From JBCDJI01 sp964351865 (GTDB lineage: Bacteria; Verrucomicrobiota; Verrucomicrobiia; Methylacidiphilales; JBCBYL01), in assembly GCA_964351865.1 (NCBI GenBank), contig CAYGPJ010000002.1:1-64000 (forward strand): a stretch of 64,000 nucleotides of DNA, written 5' to 3'. Both the position numbers and the translations under genes were made by a program. The notes under the pieces are model-generated. The model was not told the DNA's origin. It made no database searches and saw only the letters and a program-made list of their open reading frames with translations. Each line of letters opens with the position of its first letter. The stretch's first letter is position 1. This document shows positions 7,482-16,565 of the stretch, in pieces.

Positions 7482-8516
7482 TTAATTCTGCGGTGCAGGT
7501 GGCTGTGGTGGCATTCCCGGCATCCCTGGCATGCCGCTCGCTACCGGCTCCTCAATCAAGATCTCGATATCTGCACTGTCGCGTAAAGAATCCAACTTGG
7601 CCTCAAGTTCTTTTCTGACGTCGCTGGATTGCAAGTTTTCCTTAATCCGAGCGGAGACTTCTTCGAAGCTGGCAGTGCCGGCTTCCTGCTTGTTCATCAC
7701 CTCAATGAAATGATATCCGAAGTCCGATTGAAATACCGGGCTGAGTGTTCCTTTTTTAGATCCAAAAGCTACTTTTTCGAATTCAGGCACCATCTGACCT
7801 TTACCGAAAGGAGGCAGCATGCCGCCGCGTGCCTTACTGCCAGGATCATCAGAGACTTCACTGGCAACTGCCGCAAAATCTTCTCCATCAACAATGCGTT
7901 TGCGAGCCGCCTCTGCACTCTTCTTGGCGGTTGCTTTATCCTCATCCGAAGCGCTTTCTTTATTAGCTTGAATCAGAATGTGACGGGCATTCACCATTTC
8001 GGGACGCTCCCAATACTGTGGATTTCCATCATAAAAAGCTTTGGCGGTCTCGTCGGTCACTTCTTTGGCATTGGCACGCGCTTCATCAATCATCATTTTC
8101 TGAGCAACCCCTTCGCGGATTTGCTTCTTCAAGGTTGCTTCGTTCATGCCGAGTTTTTCCAGCATTTCCTGATATTTTGTTTCGTCATCGAAGCGCTCTT
8201 TAAATGCAGCAAATTCTTTATCAGCTTCTTCTGATAATTTCGTGTCATCTTCTTTGCTTAATGCGTTCATGACCAGCGTGCCGTCAATGATCTGGTTGAG
8301 CATTTGGAACTCAAGCTGTGGCAGCATCTGCTCGGGAATCTGTTCGCGGCTTCCTCCCTGAGACTTCAAGAAGAGGTCAACGCTCTCATTTAATTCAGAA
8401 CGTAAGATTTTTTCGCCATCGACTTTAGCGACAACAAATTTCGGGTCAGTAGGATCTTTCGGGCTGCATGACACAAAACCCACAACAGTCAGTAATAATA
8501 GTGTTAAACGAATCAC
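7482..8516 (-). CDS. Parvulin-type peptidyl-prolyl isomerase lipoprotein (SurA/PrsA-like)
   Basis: An N-terminal hydrophobic segment ends at a probable lipobox Cys17 (GFVSC), so the mature protein should be membrane-tethered on the periplasmic side. A SurA-like N-terminal domain precedes one parvulin domain around residues 175-275, with NARHILIQ, a GGMLPPFG loop and FGYHFIEV. Such proteins help fold exported or outer-membrane proteins. The C-terminus is a GMPGMPGMPPQPP repeat. The start is GTG 8516, directly abutting the stop of a 26-codon frame. The gene ends at the bidirectional terminator. Confidence 0.88.
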   Translation of the reverse strand: MIRLTLLLLTVVGFVSCSPKDPTDPKFVVAKVDGEKILRSELNESVDLFLKSQGGSREQIPEQMLPQLEFQMLNQIIDGTLVMNALSKEDDTKLSEEADKEFAAFKERFDDETKYQEMLEKLGMNEATLKKQIREGVAQKMMIDEARANAKEVTDETAKAFYDGNPQYWERPEMVNARHILIQANKESASDEDKATAKKSAEAARKRIVDGEDFAAVASEVSDDPGSKARGGMLPPFGKGQMVPEFEKVAFGSKKGTLSPVFQSDFGYHFIEVMNKQEAGTASFEEVSARIKENLQSSDVRKELEAKLDSLRDSADIEILIEEPVASGMPGMPGMPPQPPAPQN

Positions 8517-8597
8517 CTAGGCAAACTGAACGAGAAGCGCCAGAATGCAATGGAAAATCAGGAAAATTAGGGGGAAGGTCTCAATCTTTTCGTTCAT
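8517..8597 (-). CDS. Possible 26-residue single-span membrane peptide
   Basis: Between prmA and the foldase gene there is a small ATG frame. It begins MNEKIETFP and continues as an almost unbroken hydrophobic helix ending ALLVQFA, then TAG. It starts 7 bp after the prmA stop, and its own stop directly precedes the foldase GTG, so it fills the gap exactly. That spacing suggests translational coupling. It is too short for confident gene calling and I know no family for it. Confidence 0.4.
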   Translation of the reverse strand: MNEKIETFPLIFLIFHCILALLVQFA

Positions 8598-8603
8598 CAA
8601 AGC

Positions 8604-9440
8604 CTAAGCTTTTGTCGCAACCAGGCAGATCCATTTGCCTTTTCGCAGGCGTTGGACCAGTTGGAATCCGTTGTTTTTTACGATATCGAGCGCCTCAGCT
8701 TCCTGTTGCCTCATAATACCTGAGAGAATCAACGTCCCCTGCGCTGGCAGCATCCGGGAAAATCTCGGCACAGAATCGCTCAGAATATTGAGGAAAAGAT
8801 TGGCGACCACCAGATCGTAGCGACTTCGCAGCGGTATAGATTCCACTTTCCCCAGTTTCCATTCCACCGGGGGTACGTGAGGATTCCGTTGCTGATTTTT
8901 CCGGGCCTCACGAATACTTTCAGGATCAAAATCAATTCCAGTAACCTGGTGCCCGTTAAGTGCGGCAGCTAATGCGAGGATGCCACTGCCGGTGCCGGCA
9001 TCTAAGATGCGGATAGAGCGATTCCCCGCTCGCTGCATTAATTGACGCAAACACATCGCCGTCGTGGGATGTTCACCAGTTCCAAAGGCCATTGCTGCTG
9101 GTAACTCGATGCGCGGCAAGGCTTCATAACGTTCCGGAAGCTCAGCATCCGGGGATACGATGCAACAGTAAGGTGCTACCGGCAGAACAAATGAGCGCTG
9201 CTGAGTGTCGAGCCAGACGCTGCGCGACAAGTTTCTGATTTCACCTCCATAATTCTTTTTCAGCTTTTCGGCAACTTGGCGGTTTTCACAATATACCTCC
9301 AGTGAGGCTCTTTTTTTGCCGGGCAATTCACGACTGACGATTCTTTCCAAACCGACCCAGATGAGTCGCTCCATCCATGGATCCAGTGAATTGACCGAAA
9401 CGAGTCTTCGCCAGAGAATGGTATTTTCTTGTGCTCCCAT
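8604..9440 (-). CDS. prmA: Ribosomal protein L11 methyltransferase PrmA
   Basis: Trimethylates lysines and the N-terminus of ribosomal protein L11 using S-adenosylmethionine. The signature AMAFGTGEHPTT and the SAM-binding LDAGTGSGILALAA are present, followed by VVANLFLNIL in the NPPY-like position. Length 278 is slightly below the usual 290-300, and the N-terminal domain appears compact. The start is ATG 9440. Downstream genes (small membrane frame, foldase) follow closely and may be cotranscribed. Confidence 0.88.
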   Translation of the reverse strand: MGAQENTILWRRLVSVNSLDPWMERLIWVGLERIVSRELPGKKRASLEVYCENRQVAEKLKKNYGGEIRNLSRSVWLDTQQRSFVLPVAPYCCIVSPDAELPERYEALPRIELPAAMAFGTGEHPTTAMCLRQLMQRAGNRSIRILDAGTGSGILALAAALNGHQVTGIDFDPESIREARKNQQRNPHVPPVEWKLGKVESIPLRSRYDLVVANLFLNILSDSVPRFSRMLPAQGTLILSGIMRQQEAEALDIVKNNGFQLVQRLRKGKWICLVATKA

Positions 9441-9582
9441 AGTTTAATGCGACGAATGTTTGCCAAGATGTTGGAAAGGTGCCCGAGTATAGGCAGTCAA
9501 GGTGCTCCCTAATGCCTGTGTCACTGAAAGGTGCATCATATTAGACGTGGGCTAAGCAATCCGCAAAACGGCCGCTACCAGA

Positions 9583-11955
9583 TCAAGGCTTGATGAAGGT
9601 TCCTTCTTCCAGAACCGTTTTGAGATCAATGAAGCGCGTTGGTTCTATAAATACTTCCACTGTCTGATAAGGGAGTACTTCAAACTCCTGAATAGCCCAG
9701 AACTCCTGATCGCCCTTCACGGCAGTCACCAATATGAAGTGGGTTCCGGTACTCAGGTCAGGATGTTCCTGTAATTCCGGCATAAGAATCTGTCCGGTTT
9801 CATTGATGGTAAAAGTTGCCACCTTAAATTCATCAGGAATTCTTCTCAGTTCCTCGTAGAATGGCTTGTCGATTGCCTGCAGTCGAGAGGTGGCTTCCGT
9901 CAGGTTGTTTTCGTAGCGAGCTACTTCTTCTTTCAAACCGTTGAGATCCAGTTGTAGCGCCTCCACTTCCCGCTCTAAATTATCAATCCGCTGACGCGCC
10001 TCGGAAATTTTAGGAATCGGATTCTGCTTAATCGTCAGTGCTTTCTTTTTGATATCCGATTGTTTTTCACGCCATGTTTTCTCAAAGGAATTCCACTGCT
10101 GCAGAAGCTCTTCGGCCCATGCCCGCTGCTCACCAACATTCACTTGTTTCACCACGCCATAAAGCGCCAGTCGATAGGCATTGACCGCGACAGCGATGGC
10201 ATCGATATCGGTATTCCGCGTGTAGTCTACTCCGAGTTCGGCGGCGCGGTCTTCTATCTGCTGGTGCAGCGACTCCTTGAAGTCATCATACTCTTTACTC
10301 AAAGCTGCACTTTCTTCATTCCAAAGCTGGTCCAGTGCCTGCTGACTTTCGTTGAGAAATTCGGGAATCTCAGCGCGGTATTGTTCCAGCGCATCTTCCA
10401 GTAGTTTCTTACGCTGTTCCAGTCCCGCCAGGTCACCCTTGGCAGCGGAAAGATTTGCTTTAATGTGGCTGATTTCCTCCTCGACCGGAGTTCGGCGACC
10501 GAAATAATCATTACGCAACATCTCTAGCTTCCCTGCAAAATTCAAAACCACGATTGCGTCGCCACGGGTTGTTAATTCGCCGGATTGCACGGAAATGTTG
10601 ACCGAGGTTTCGCGTTGCATCCAGTAGACAAAAAATGCCAGTCCTGCGATCAATAGAATGATAAGCGGAATCAACAGTAGCAGCTTGGTGCTGCTGTTCG
10701 ACGTTTCACGCACAGGAGGCAATACCACTTTAGGTGATTTTTTGTGCCCTGTCACTGCAGCGGCTTTAGCAGGCTTACCTGGCTCTGACTTACTTGGTTC
10801 TGATTTTTCTTTTGCATCCCCGCGCGGTGCCGGCCTGGAATCTTTTTCAGGCGCATGGAGCGGAGTAGCCTTGGGAGTCGGGGCAGGAGTTGCGGGAACG
10901 GGAGCCGGTGCCTTCACGGCATCAGGGGCACTCGCCTTAGGAGGTGACGGTATGATTGATGAGGCACCTAGAGGAATCGCTGGCTTTGAAAACTCAGGTT
11001 CGTTCGCGCCAGGCCCAGCTTCCGGTTTCGCTGGAGGTTTGGGCTTAGGCACCATTTTATCCAAGCGTATACTTTCTTTTTTGATCGTTCCGGTAGTTGT
11101 CGCCTTACGACTTGGGGCCGGCAAGTCATGAATTCGCACATGTGGCGCGTCCTTGGGTTTTAAAGCGACTGGCGGCTTGGCCTTCGGAATAGAACTGGCA
11201 GCAGTCGCTTGATCTTTCGGGCTTAAAGAAGGCAACCCTCCTTTTAATGGTTCCGACGTTTTTGCCGGTTCCGGTTTATTGGATTTTCCCCCGACAGCAT
11301 GACGACCCAAATTTGATGTCGTGCCCAGTTCATTTCCCTTTTTCTGACCGGGTAGCAACGACGGAGCCTGAGGTTTAGCGGGTAGCACCGATGGAGCCTG
11401 AGGTTTGGCGGGTGGCTTGGGAATGCCCGCACTGGGCAATTCCACCGCAGGCGAACTGGTCGGAGGTTTAGCCAATGATGGTACCGGGGGGAGCTCAATC
11501 TTAGGCGACGATTTGGCGACTGGGGTAGCCGGTGCAGCGGGCTTCAATTCCGGTAGAGCAAAAGGAGTGGGCTTGGAAAAAGTATCCGTAGCTTTTGCTG
11601 GTTCGGGTGTGGATTTTGGCGATGGCTCGCTGGTCGCCTCCTCTAGAGGTTTGCTCTTGTCACCTATCAGGCTGGTCCAGTCTTTCTCTTTAGCTGTATC
11701 TTCAACCTCTTGGCCCGAACGATTCTTATCTTTCTCGCGGGAACCTCCCTCAGCAGCATCTCCAACTTCCTTGACGTTGAAATTTTGCAGAAACGAGGAT
11801 TGACCTTTTTTCGGGCTAGCAGATTTTGCGGGCACTGATTTTTCCTTGCTCGAAAACAAGGATCCCAGCTTCGAGGCCAACGAAGGTTTCGACGGCTTAT
11901 CCCCCGCGGATGCGGACTGCTGGGGTGTATCAGGTGTGCTTTTTTCGTCAGCCAT
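9583..11955 (-). CDS. Unrecognised 790-aa membrane-anchored protein: disordered N-terminus, one TM span, coiled coil
   Basis: I do not recognise a family. Residues 1 to about 420 are low-complexity, rich in Pro, Ala, Lys and Ser, with PAKPQAPS-type repeats near 185-205. A single transmembrane helix follows at about 422-446 (LLLLIPLIILLIAGLAFFVYW). A long predicted coiled coil then runs to about 700 with heptad-like charged leucine segments, and a short beta-rich C-terminal domain closes the protein. This suggests an inner-membrane protein with a large disordered cytoplasmic arm and a rod-like periplasmic part. It sits 40 bp after pheA at the end of trpS-scpA-scpB-pheA. Function unknown. Confidence 0.8.
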   Translation of the reverse strand: MADEKSTPDTPQQSASAGDKPSKPSLASKLGSLFSSKEKSVPAKSASPKKGQSSFLQNFNVKEVGDAAEGGSREKDKNRSGQEVEDTAKEKDWTSLIGDKSKPLEEATSEPSPKSTPEPAKATDTFSKPTPFALPELKPAAPATPVAKSSPKIELPPVPSLAKPPTSSPAVELPSAGIPKPPAKPQAPSVLPAKPQAPSLLPGQKKGNELGTTSNLGRHAVGGKSNKPEPAKTSEPLKGGLPSLSPKDQATAASSIPKAKPPVALKPKDAPHVRIHDLPAPSRKATTTGTIKKESIRLDKMVPKPKPPAKPEAGPGANEPEFSKPAIPLGASSIIPSPPKASAPDAVKAPAPVPATPAPTPKATPLHAPEKDSRPAPRGDAKEKSEPSKSEPGKPAKAAAVTGHKKSPKVVLPPVRETSNSSTKLLLLIPLIILLIAGLAFFVYWMQRETSVNISVQSGELTTRGDAIVVLNFAGKLEMLRNDYFGRRTPVEEEISHIKANLSAAKGDLAGLEQRKKLLEDALEQYRAEIPEFLNESQQALDQLWNEESAALSKEYDDFKESLHQQIEDRAAELGVDYTRNTDIDAIAVAVNAYRLALYGVVKQVNVGEQRAWAEELLQQWNSFEKTWREKQSDIKKKALTIKQNPIPKISEARQRIDNLEREVEALQLDLNGLKEEVARYENNLTEATSRLQAIDKPFYEELRRIPDEFKVATFTINETGQILMPELQEHPDLSTGTHFILVTAVKGDQEFWAIQEFEVLPYQTVEVFIEPTRFIDLKTVLEEGTFIKP

Positions 11956-11995
11956 TACTAATATATTATCGGAAAATTATTTTAACTAAGACTCA

Positions 11996-13063
11996 TCACT
12001 CACTCAGGGTTTGCGGGTAGGACCCCAAAACCTTGAGCCACAATGTGTTTTGTTGGATTTTCCGTAAAGCTTCTTTTAAGGGATCCTGCTGACAATGCCC
12101 TTTGACGTCGACAAAAAAGAGATACTCCCATGGTTTATGAGCAACCGGGCGCGACTCAATCTTTTCCAGATTTAGTTTATACTTCGCAAACAACTGCAAC
12201 ACATCATTCAAAGCCCCCACTTTGTGGGAAACCGCAAAGATCAAACTGGTCTTATCCGCCTTAGTCGGGTGAGGCATTTCACGACTCATCATCAGGAAGC
12301 GTGTCATGTTTTTCTCGACGTCCTGAATGTTCTTTTTCCAGATTTTCAGGCCATAATATTCAGCCGCAAATTGTCCGGCAATGGCGGCAGACCTTGCTTC
12401 CGTCTTACAGCGCCGAGCTCCTTCCGATGTGCTGGAAACCTCAATACACTCTACCCCGGGGTAGTAGCGGGCCAACCACTGACGGCATTGACCAAAGGCT
12501 TGTGGATGTGAAAAGATTCGTTCGATTCTGGAAGTGCGCTTAGCACTCATGAGCGCGTGTGAAATTTTCACATAGACCTCACCACAAATAATCAGATCAC
12601 TGTGAATCAGGGCATCCAGCGAAGCGTTCACCCCACCTTCGATCGTATTGCCAATCGGAACCAGGCCGCAGTCAGCATCTTCACTGGCGATGACTTGAAA
12701 AATTTCCTGAATACTCTGGCAGGGCCGGTATTGATCACACTTGCCAAAACGTTCCAGTGCCGCCTGATGACTATGGCTGGCTTCCGGTCCGAGAAAGGCG
12801 ATATTCAACTGCTTCTGCTTCAGGCGGGACGCAGAGAGAATTTCACGGTAAATGGCACGAATCGCTTTGGGGCTGAGTTTACCCTCTGCTTTTTTCTCCA
12901 GATTCTTGAGTAGTAATTCCTCGCGATCCGGCGCGAAGACTGCAGTGCCCGAGACACGCTTAATACGACCGACTTCCTCGCTCAATTGACTACGACGTGC
13001 AAGCAAGTCGAGCAGTTGAGCATCTAGCTGGTCAATTTCTTTACGAATTTTCTGAAGGCTCAT
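11996..13063 (-). CDS. pheA: Bifunctional chorismate mutase / prephenate dehydratase
   Basis: Converts chorismate via prephenate to phenylpyruvate in phenylalanine synthesis. An AroQ-type mutase helix bundle (MSLQKIRKEIDQLDAQLL) occupies residues 1-90. The dehydratase domain follows with IAFLGPEASHSHQAA, VPIGNTIEGGV and TRFLMMS. A C-terminal ACT domain for phenylalanine feedback (TSLIFAVSHKVGALNDVL) closes the protein. I chose ATG 13063, which overlaps the end of scpB by 23 bp. The longer upstream frame only reads the scpB tail out of frame. Confidence 0.92.
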   Translation of the reverse strand: MSLQKIRKEIDQLDAQLLDLLARRSQLSEEVGRIKRVSGTAVFAPDREELLLKNLEKKAEGKLSPKAIRAIYREILSASRLKQKQLNIAFLGPEASHSHQAALERFGKCDQYRPCQSIQEIFQVIASEDADCGLVPIGNTIEGGVNASLDALIHSDLIICGEVYVKISHALMSAKRTSRIERIFSHPQAFGQCRQWLARYYPGVECIEVSSTSEGARRCKTEARSAAIAGQFAAEYYGLKIWKKNIQDVEKNMTRFLMMSREMPHPTKADKTSLIFAVSHKVGALNDVLQLFAKYKLNLEKIESRPVAHKPWEYLFFVDVKGHCQQDPLKEALRKIQQNTLWLKVLGSYPQTLSE

Positions 13064-13877
13064 GAGTCTTTTCGTTGGTTTCGTTAATTTCGTCAGCTTT
13101 CTCAGTGAGTGATGGGGCAATCTCTGCGCTGCTGTCCCCGGCTACTTGAGCATCTGTATTTGGCATAGATTCCAGGGCAGACGCAGGTGCGCTCACCTCG
13201 GGATCCGCATTTGCCTCGACGACTTCGTTGTCAATCAATGCGACATCATCCTGGATTAATTCCTGCTGGCTGTCAGCATCAGGATCTTCCGGTTGAGGTA
13301 ATGGAACGCGTTTTAGCTCCTCAGAATTGGGTAAATCTGACAGCTCTTTTAATCCAAAATGTTCCAGGAAATACGGTGTGGTTTCGTAGAGTAACGGGCG
13401 TCCCGGCACGTCAGCACGTCCAGCCACCCGCACCACACTGCGATCGACCAAAGTTTCCAACACCCCTCCGACGGCAACACCTCGCACCGCTTCTATTTCT
13501 GCCCGTGAAATAGGCTGCCGGTAGGCAATCACCGCCAGCGTCTCTAATGCCGGTTGACTCAAGCGAGACGGCTTGACGTTGGTTTCATAGGGCAAGGCGG
13601 CCCAAAATTCATACTCGGGGCGAGTCGCCATCCGGTAGCCTTTGCTGACACTCTGGATCATCACTGCGGTACCTTCGAGTCGCTGCTGAAGTTCCACAAT
13701 TGCGCCATCAATGTCTTCCGGCGTAATCTGCGCCAGAGAAGAATCCCCGCCCTCTTCTGCAGCGGCTGCTCCACCTTTACAGATCAGCTTGGCCAGTTCC
13801 TCGGCTTCCAGGGCGCGATTAGCGGTAAATAATAAAGACTCGATAATCTCTTTCAACGATGCCTGCGTATCACTCAT
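13041..13877 (-). CDS. scpB: Segregation and condensation protein ScpB
   Basis: The kleisin-associated winged-helix subunit of the SMC-ScpAB condensin, needed for chromosome compaction and segregation. The family core is visible as SLKEIIESLLFTANRALEAEEL at the start and ALETLAVIAYRQPISRAEIEAVRG centrally. The C-terminal 90 residues are acidic and low-complexity, so the protein is longer than the common 180-200 aa. ATG 13877 overlaps the scpA stop in ATGAGTGA. A GTG at 13895 is possible but less likely. Confidence 0.92.
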   Translation of the reverse strand: MSDTQASLKEIIESLLFTANRALEAEELAKLICKGGAAAAEEGGDSSLAQITPEDIDGAIVELQQRLEGTAVMIQSVSKGYRMATRPEYEFWAALPYETNVKPSRLSQPALETLAVIAYRQPISRAEIEAVRGVAVGGVLETLVDRSVVRVAGRADVPGRPLLYETTPYFLEHFGLKELSDLPNSEELKRVPLPQPEDPDADSQQELIQDDVALIDNEVVEANADPEVSAPASALESMPNTDAQVAGDSSAEIAPSLTEKADEINETNEKTHEPSENS

Positions 13878-14661
13878 GATCAAATTCACTTTCACTCTCT
13901 TGGCTCAGGTCCGCGATTGATTTAGCCTGAATAATTTCTATCTCCCCGAACACTTCACTCTGTTCGAACCTGAGCTGCTTTAATCGAATCAATTCCAACA
14001 CGGCTAAAAAGGTGACCACAATCTCGCCGCGAGTGCTGGTTTCGTAAAACAGGGTTGAAAACAGCACTCGTGTTTCTTTTTCAATCCGGTCGAGCACGTA
14101 TTCAATCTTTTCGCTGACCGTGTATTTATCTTCGTAAATCTCACGAAAGCCATGCCGTTCCTGCGCGGCCTGCAGAATCTGCTGAAAGGCGCGCACCAGA
14201 TCGATTACTTCCACCTTACCCAGACCGGGTTTTGATCTCGGCTTCTTGGGTCGATCTGCACCCTGGCGGTAATAAATTTTTTCCTGCTGAATGGCCTGGT
14301 ATTCCAACGATTCCGCCGCCTCCTTGAACTTCTTATACTCTACTAGCTGGCGAATGAGTTCCCATCGTGGATCTTCCTCTTCAGCTTCTTCTTCCGGTGG
14401 TTGCTGATCTACCGGTAACAGCGTGCGGCTTTTGAGGTAAACCAGATTGGCGGCCACTACCAGAAACTCGCCGGCCACCTCCAGATCCAGTTTTTCCAGT
14501 TCATTCAGATACGAAAGGTATTGATCCGTAATACGCCCGAGTTCGACCTCATAGATGTCCACCTCTTCGCGTTTGATCAGATACAGCAGCAAATCCAGCG
14601 GTCCTTCAAAGACCGGCAGATTCACCCGCCACGGATCAGTTTCAGGTTCCAGCACTGACAT
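13870..14661 (-). CDS. scpA: Segregation and condensation protein ScpA
   Basis: The kleisin that bridges SMC heads and binds ScpB. The N-terminal signature WRVNLPVFEGPLDLLLYLI and the following EVDIYEVELGRITDQYL are textbook for the family, as is the C-terminal winged-helix TFLAVLELIRLKQLRFEQ. Length 263 is normal. Its ATG shares one base with the trpS stop (TAATG) and its own stop overlaps scpB, so trpS-scpA-scpB-pheA look like one translationally coupled operon. Confidence 0.95.
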   Translation of the reverse strand: MSVLEPETDPWRVNLPVFEGPLDLLLYLIKREEVDIYEVELGRITDQYLSYLNELEKLDLEVAGEFLVVAANLVYLKSRTLLPVDQQPPEEEAEEEDPRWELIRQLVEYKKFKEAAESLEYQAIQQEKIYYRQGADRPKKPRSKPGLGKVEVIDLVRAFQQILQAAQERHGFREIYEDKYTVSEKIEYVLDRIEKETRVLFSTLFYETSTRGEIVVTFLAVLELIRLKQLRFEQSEVFGEIEIIQAKSIADLSQESESEFDHE

Positions 14662-15626
14662 TATCGAACCCCCACTGCCTGCCGCACGGCGCTTAATGTT
14701 GCGGCCGCCGTAGCACGTGCTCGTTCTTCTCCTGCGGCCAGCACCTTCTCGACGCGCCCCTGATCTTGCTCCAGTGCTTCTCGGCGCTCACGCATCGGAG
14801 CAAAATAGTTCCAAAGTATTTCGAACAACATCTGCTTCAAGTCACCATAGCCACAACCTCCGGCTTCCATGCGGGATTTAATTTCAGCAGTCTCGGCGGT
14901 CATTCCGGTGGCGGCAGCTAGCGAGAGCAACAACGAGCCTTCGGTTGGTTTTGGTTCTTCCACCGGTGTCGAATCGGTCTTGATTGACATGATTTTTTTC
15001 CGGAACTGTTTCTCAGGTAAGAAAATCTCTAAAGTATTGTGATAAGATTTAGACATTTTCTGTCCATCCAGCCCTGGCAATACTGCGGTGTCCTGACGAA
15101 TCTCCGGCTCTGGCACGGTGAGCACCGCACCGAAGCGATCATTGAACTTCAGTGCCAGATCCCGCGCTACCTCAACATGCTGCTTTTGATCCTTTCCGAC
15201 CGGAACTTTCTCAGAGTGGTATAGCAGAATGTCAGCTGCCATCAGTACCGGATAAGCAAACAAACCATGATTCGGCTTGATACCTTTCGATACCTTATCT
15301 TTGTAGCTGTGACAACGTTCCAGCAGCCCCATGGGACAAAGTGTAGAAAGATACCAGGCTAGCTCATGCACTTCTGGAACAGCACTTTGGCGAAAGAAAA
15401 CAGACTTTTCTCCATCCAGACCGCAGGCCAGAAAATCGATGGCGGCGCGCTGGACATTACTTCGCAATAAATCGGAATCCTGCACCGTGGTCAGCGCATG
15501 ATAATCCGCAATGAAATAGTAGCATTCGCCACCCTGCTCCTGCAAAGAGATGGCCGGCTGCATCATGCCAAAATAGTTGCCCAGATGTGGTGCCCCAGAG
15601 GGCTGAATTCCCGATAATACCCGCAT
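14661..15626 (-). CDS. trpS: Tryptophan-tRNA ligase
   Basis: Charges tRNA-Trp. This class I synthetase has the HIGH-like motif in SGAPHLGNYFG (residues 10-20) and the KMSKS loop in GQKMSKSYHN. Length 321 is typical of bacterial TrpRS. The start at ATG 15626 gives the usual MRVLSGIQPSG N-terminus. It heads the minus-strand operon with scpA, scpB and pheA. Confidence 0.96.
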   Translation of the reverse strand: MRVLSGIQPSGAPHLGNYFGMMQPAISLQEQGGECYYFIADYHALTTVQDSDLLRSNVQRAAIDFLACGLDGEKSVFFRQSAVPEVHELAWYLSTLCPMGLLERCHSYKDKVSKGIKPNHGLFAYPVLMAADILLYHSEKVPVGKDQKQHVEVARDLALKFNDRFGAVLTVPEPEIRQDTAVLPGLDGQKMSKSYHNTLEIFLPEKQFRKKIMSIKTDSTPVEEPKPTEGSLLLSLAAATGMTAETAEIKSRMEAGGCGYGDLKQMLFEILWNYFAPMRERREALEQDQGRVEKVLAAGEERARATAAATLSAVRQAVGVR

Positions 15627-15898
15627 AAAATAAAGTTAATAAAATTCCAGAGTCGCCAGCCTAGTTCCAGAATAAATTCAGCAAAGCGTTAATTTTAACT
15701 GATTTTGCGGGAAAGACCTCGATCCACACAATCTGAGGGCGACACACCTTTAATCACTAACCGAGGAGGTCAACTTTACAATTCCCGGAGTGAATAACGG
15801 CAAGGAAGAGCGATATACGCGGGATTTCAGCTGTCAGATGGCATTTGCAGGAGGTATCTGGTGCAGAGGTATCGCCTACTTCGGAGGCGGAGATCAAT
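15627..15898. other. Intergenic stretch upstream of trpS and downstream of sufT
   Basis: About 270 bp that must carry the trpS promoter. It contains a purine-rich GAGGAGGT around 15762-15770 on the plus strand and an imperfect inverted pair (GACCTCG with CGAGG..TC), but no convincing frame, RNA gene or terminator. I see nothing else assignable. Confidence 0.4.
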
Positions 15899-16438
15899 CT
15901 AATCTTCGATCCCCAGCTTTGCCTTACCATCCTCCGAAATCATCGATGGGTTCCATTGAGGTTCCCATACCACTTCCACCTCGGCCGTATCGACGCCGTT
16001 GAGTGCCTCCATCTTACTTTGAGCATCTGCCGCAATCGCCGGGCCCATGCCACAGCCAGGGGCAGTTAAGGTCATTTTTACATCCACATGGCTGCCGGAA
16101 AGCTGCATGCTATAGATAAGCCCCAGATCCACGATATTGACTGGAATTTCCGGATCATAACACTGTTTGAGTGCCGCCCAAATCTGATCTTCCAGCGATC
16201 CCCCAACTGCGCCGGCGCCGGGGGCCTCTACTTCGGAAACGTCTAAGCCGAGGGCGTCAGCATCGTTATTATTGATTCGAAACAGACCGCCTTGGGCGGC
16301 AATCGTGTAGCTGCCGCCTAGAGATTGAGTAACGACCGCATCGGTCCCCTCGGCTAGAGTGGTTTCGGTTCCCGCAGGAATTTGTATAGCCACGATGTCA
16401 CGGCTAAGTTTGACTGAAGATTGTGATCCGCTTTCCAT
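15899..16438 (-). CDS. sufT: Fe-S cluster assembly factor SufT (MIP18/DUF59 family)
   Basis: Residues 1-75 form the SufT-specific N-terminal domain. Residues 85-179 are a MIP18-type domain with the reactive-cysteine motif TLTAPGCGMG, preceded by CYDPEIPVNIVDLGLIYS. SufT-type proteins help deliver Fe-S clusters to client proteins. The adjacent sdhCAB operon encodes a three-cluster Fe-S client, but the gap of about 128 bp leaves cotranscription open. Length 179 fits the family. Confidence 0.87.
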   Translation of the reverse strand: MESGSQSSVKLSRDIVAIQIPAGTETTLAEGTDAVVTQSLGGSYTIAAQGGLFRINNNDADALGLDVSEVEAPGAGAVGGSLEDQIWAALKQCYDPEIPVNIVDLGLIYSMQLSGSHVDVKMTLTAPGCGMGPAIAADAQSKMEALNGVDTAEVEVVWEPQWNPSMISEDGKAKLGIED

Positions 16439-16565
16439 GCGTGCAATCTAAGAGCATCCGGCACGAAGCGCAATACCCTTACGATAAATCAATGGTGATT
16501 ATTCGCGCAGCACGCGGGTGAGACCGCCTGCTACTATAGATTCCTCTTCGGGCTTAACCAAAGCC

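Noticed and set aside
10658..11131. Gly/Ala-rich open frame on the plus strand
   Set aside because: It is the complement of the low-complexity Pro/Ala/Lys coding region of the 790-aa protein.
13064..13120. Longer pheA start with a KLTKLTKPTK leader
   Set aside because: The leader is the scpB tail read in another frame. The mutase domain begins at ATG 13063.
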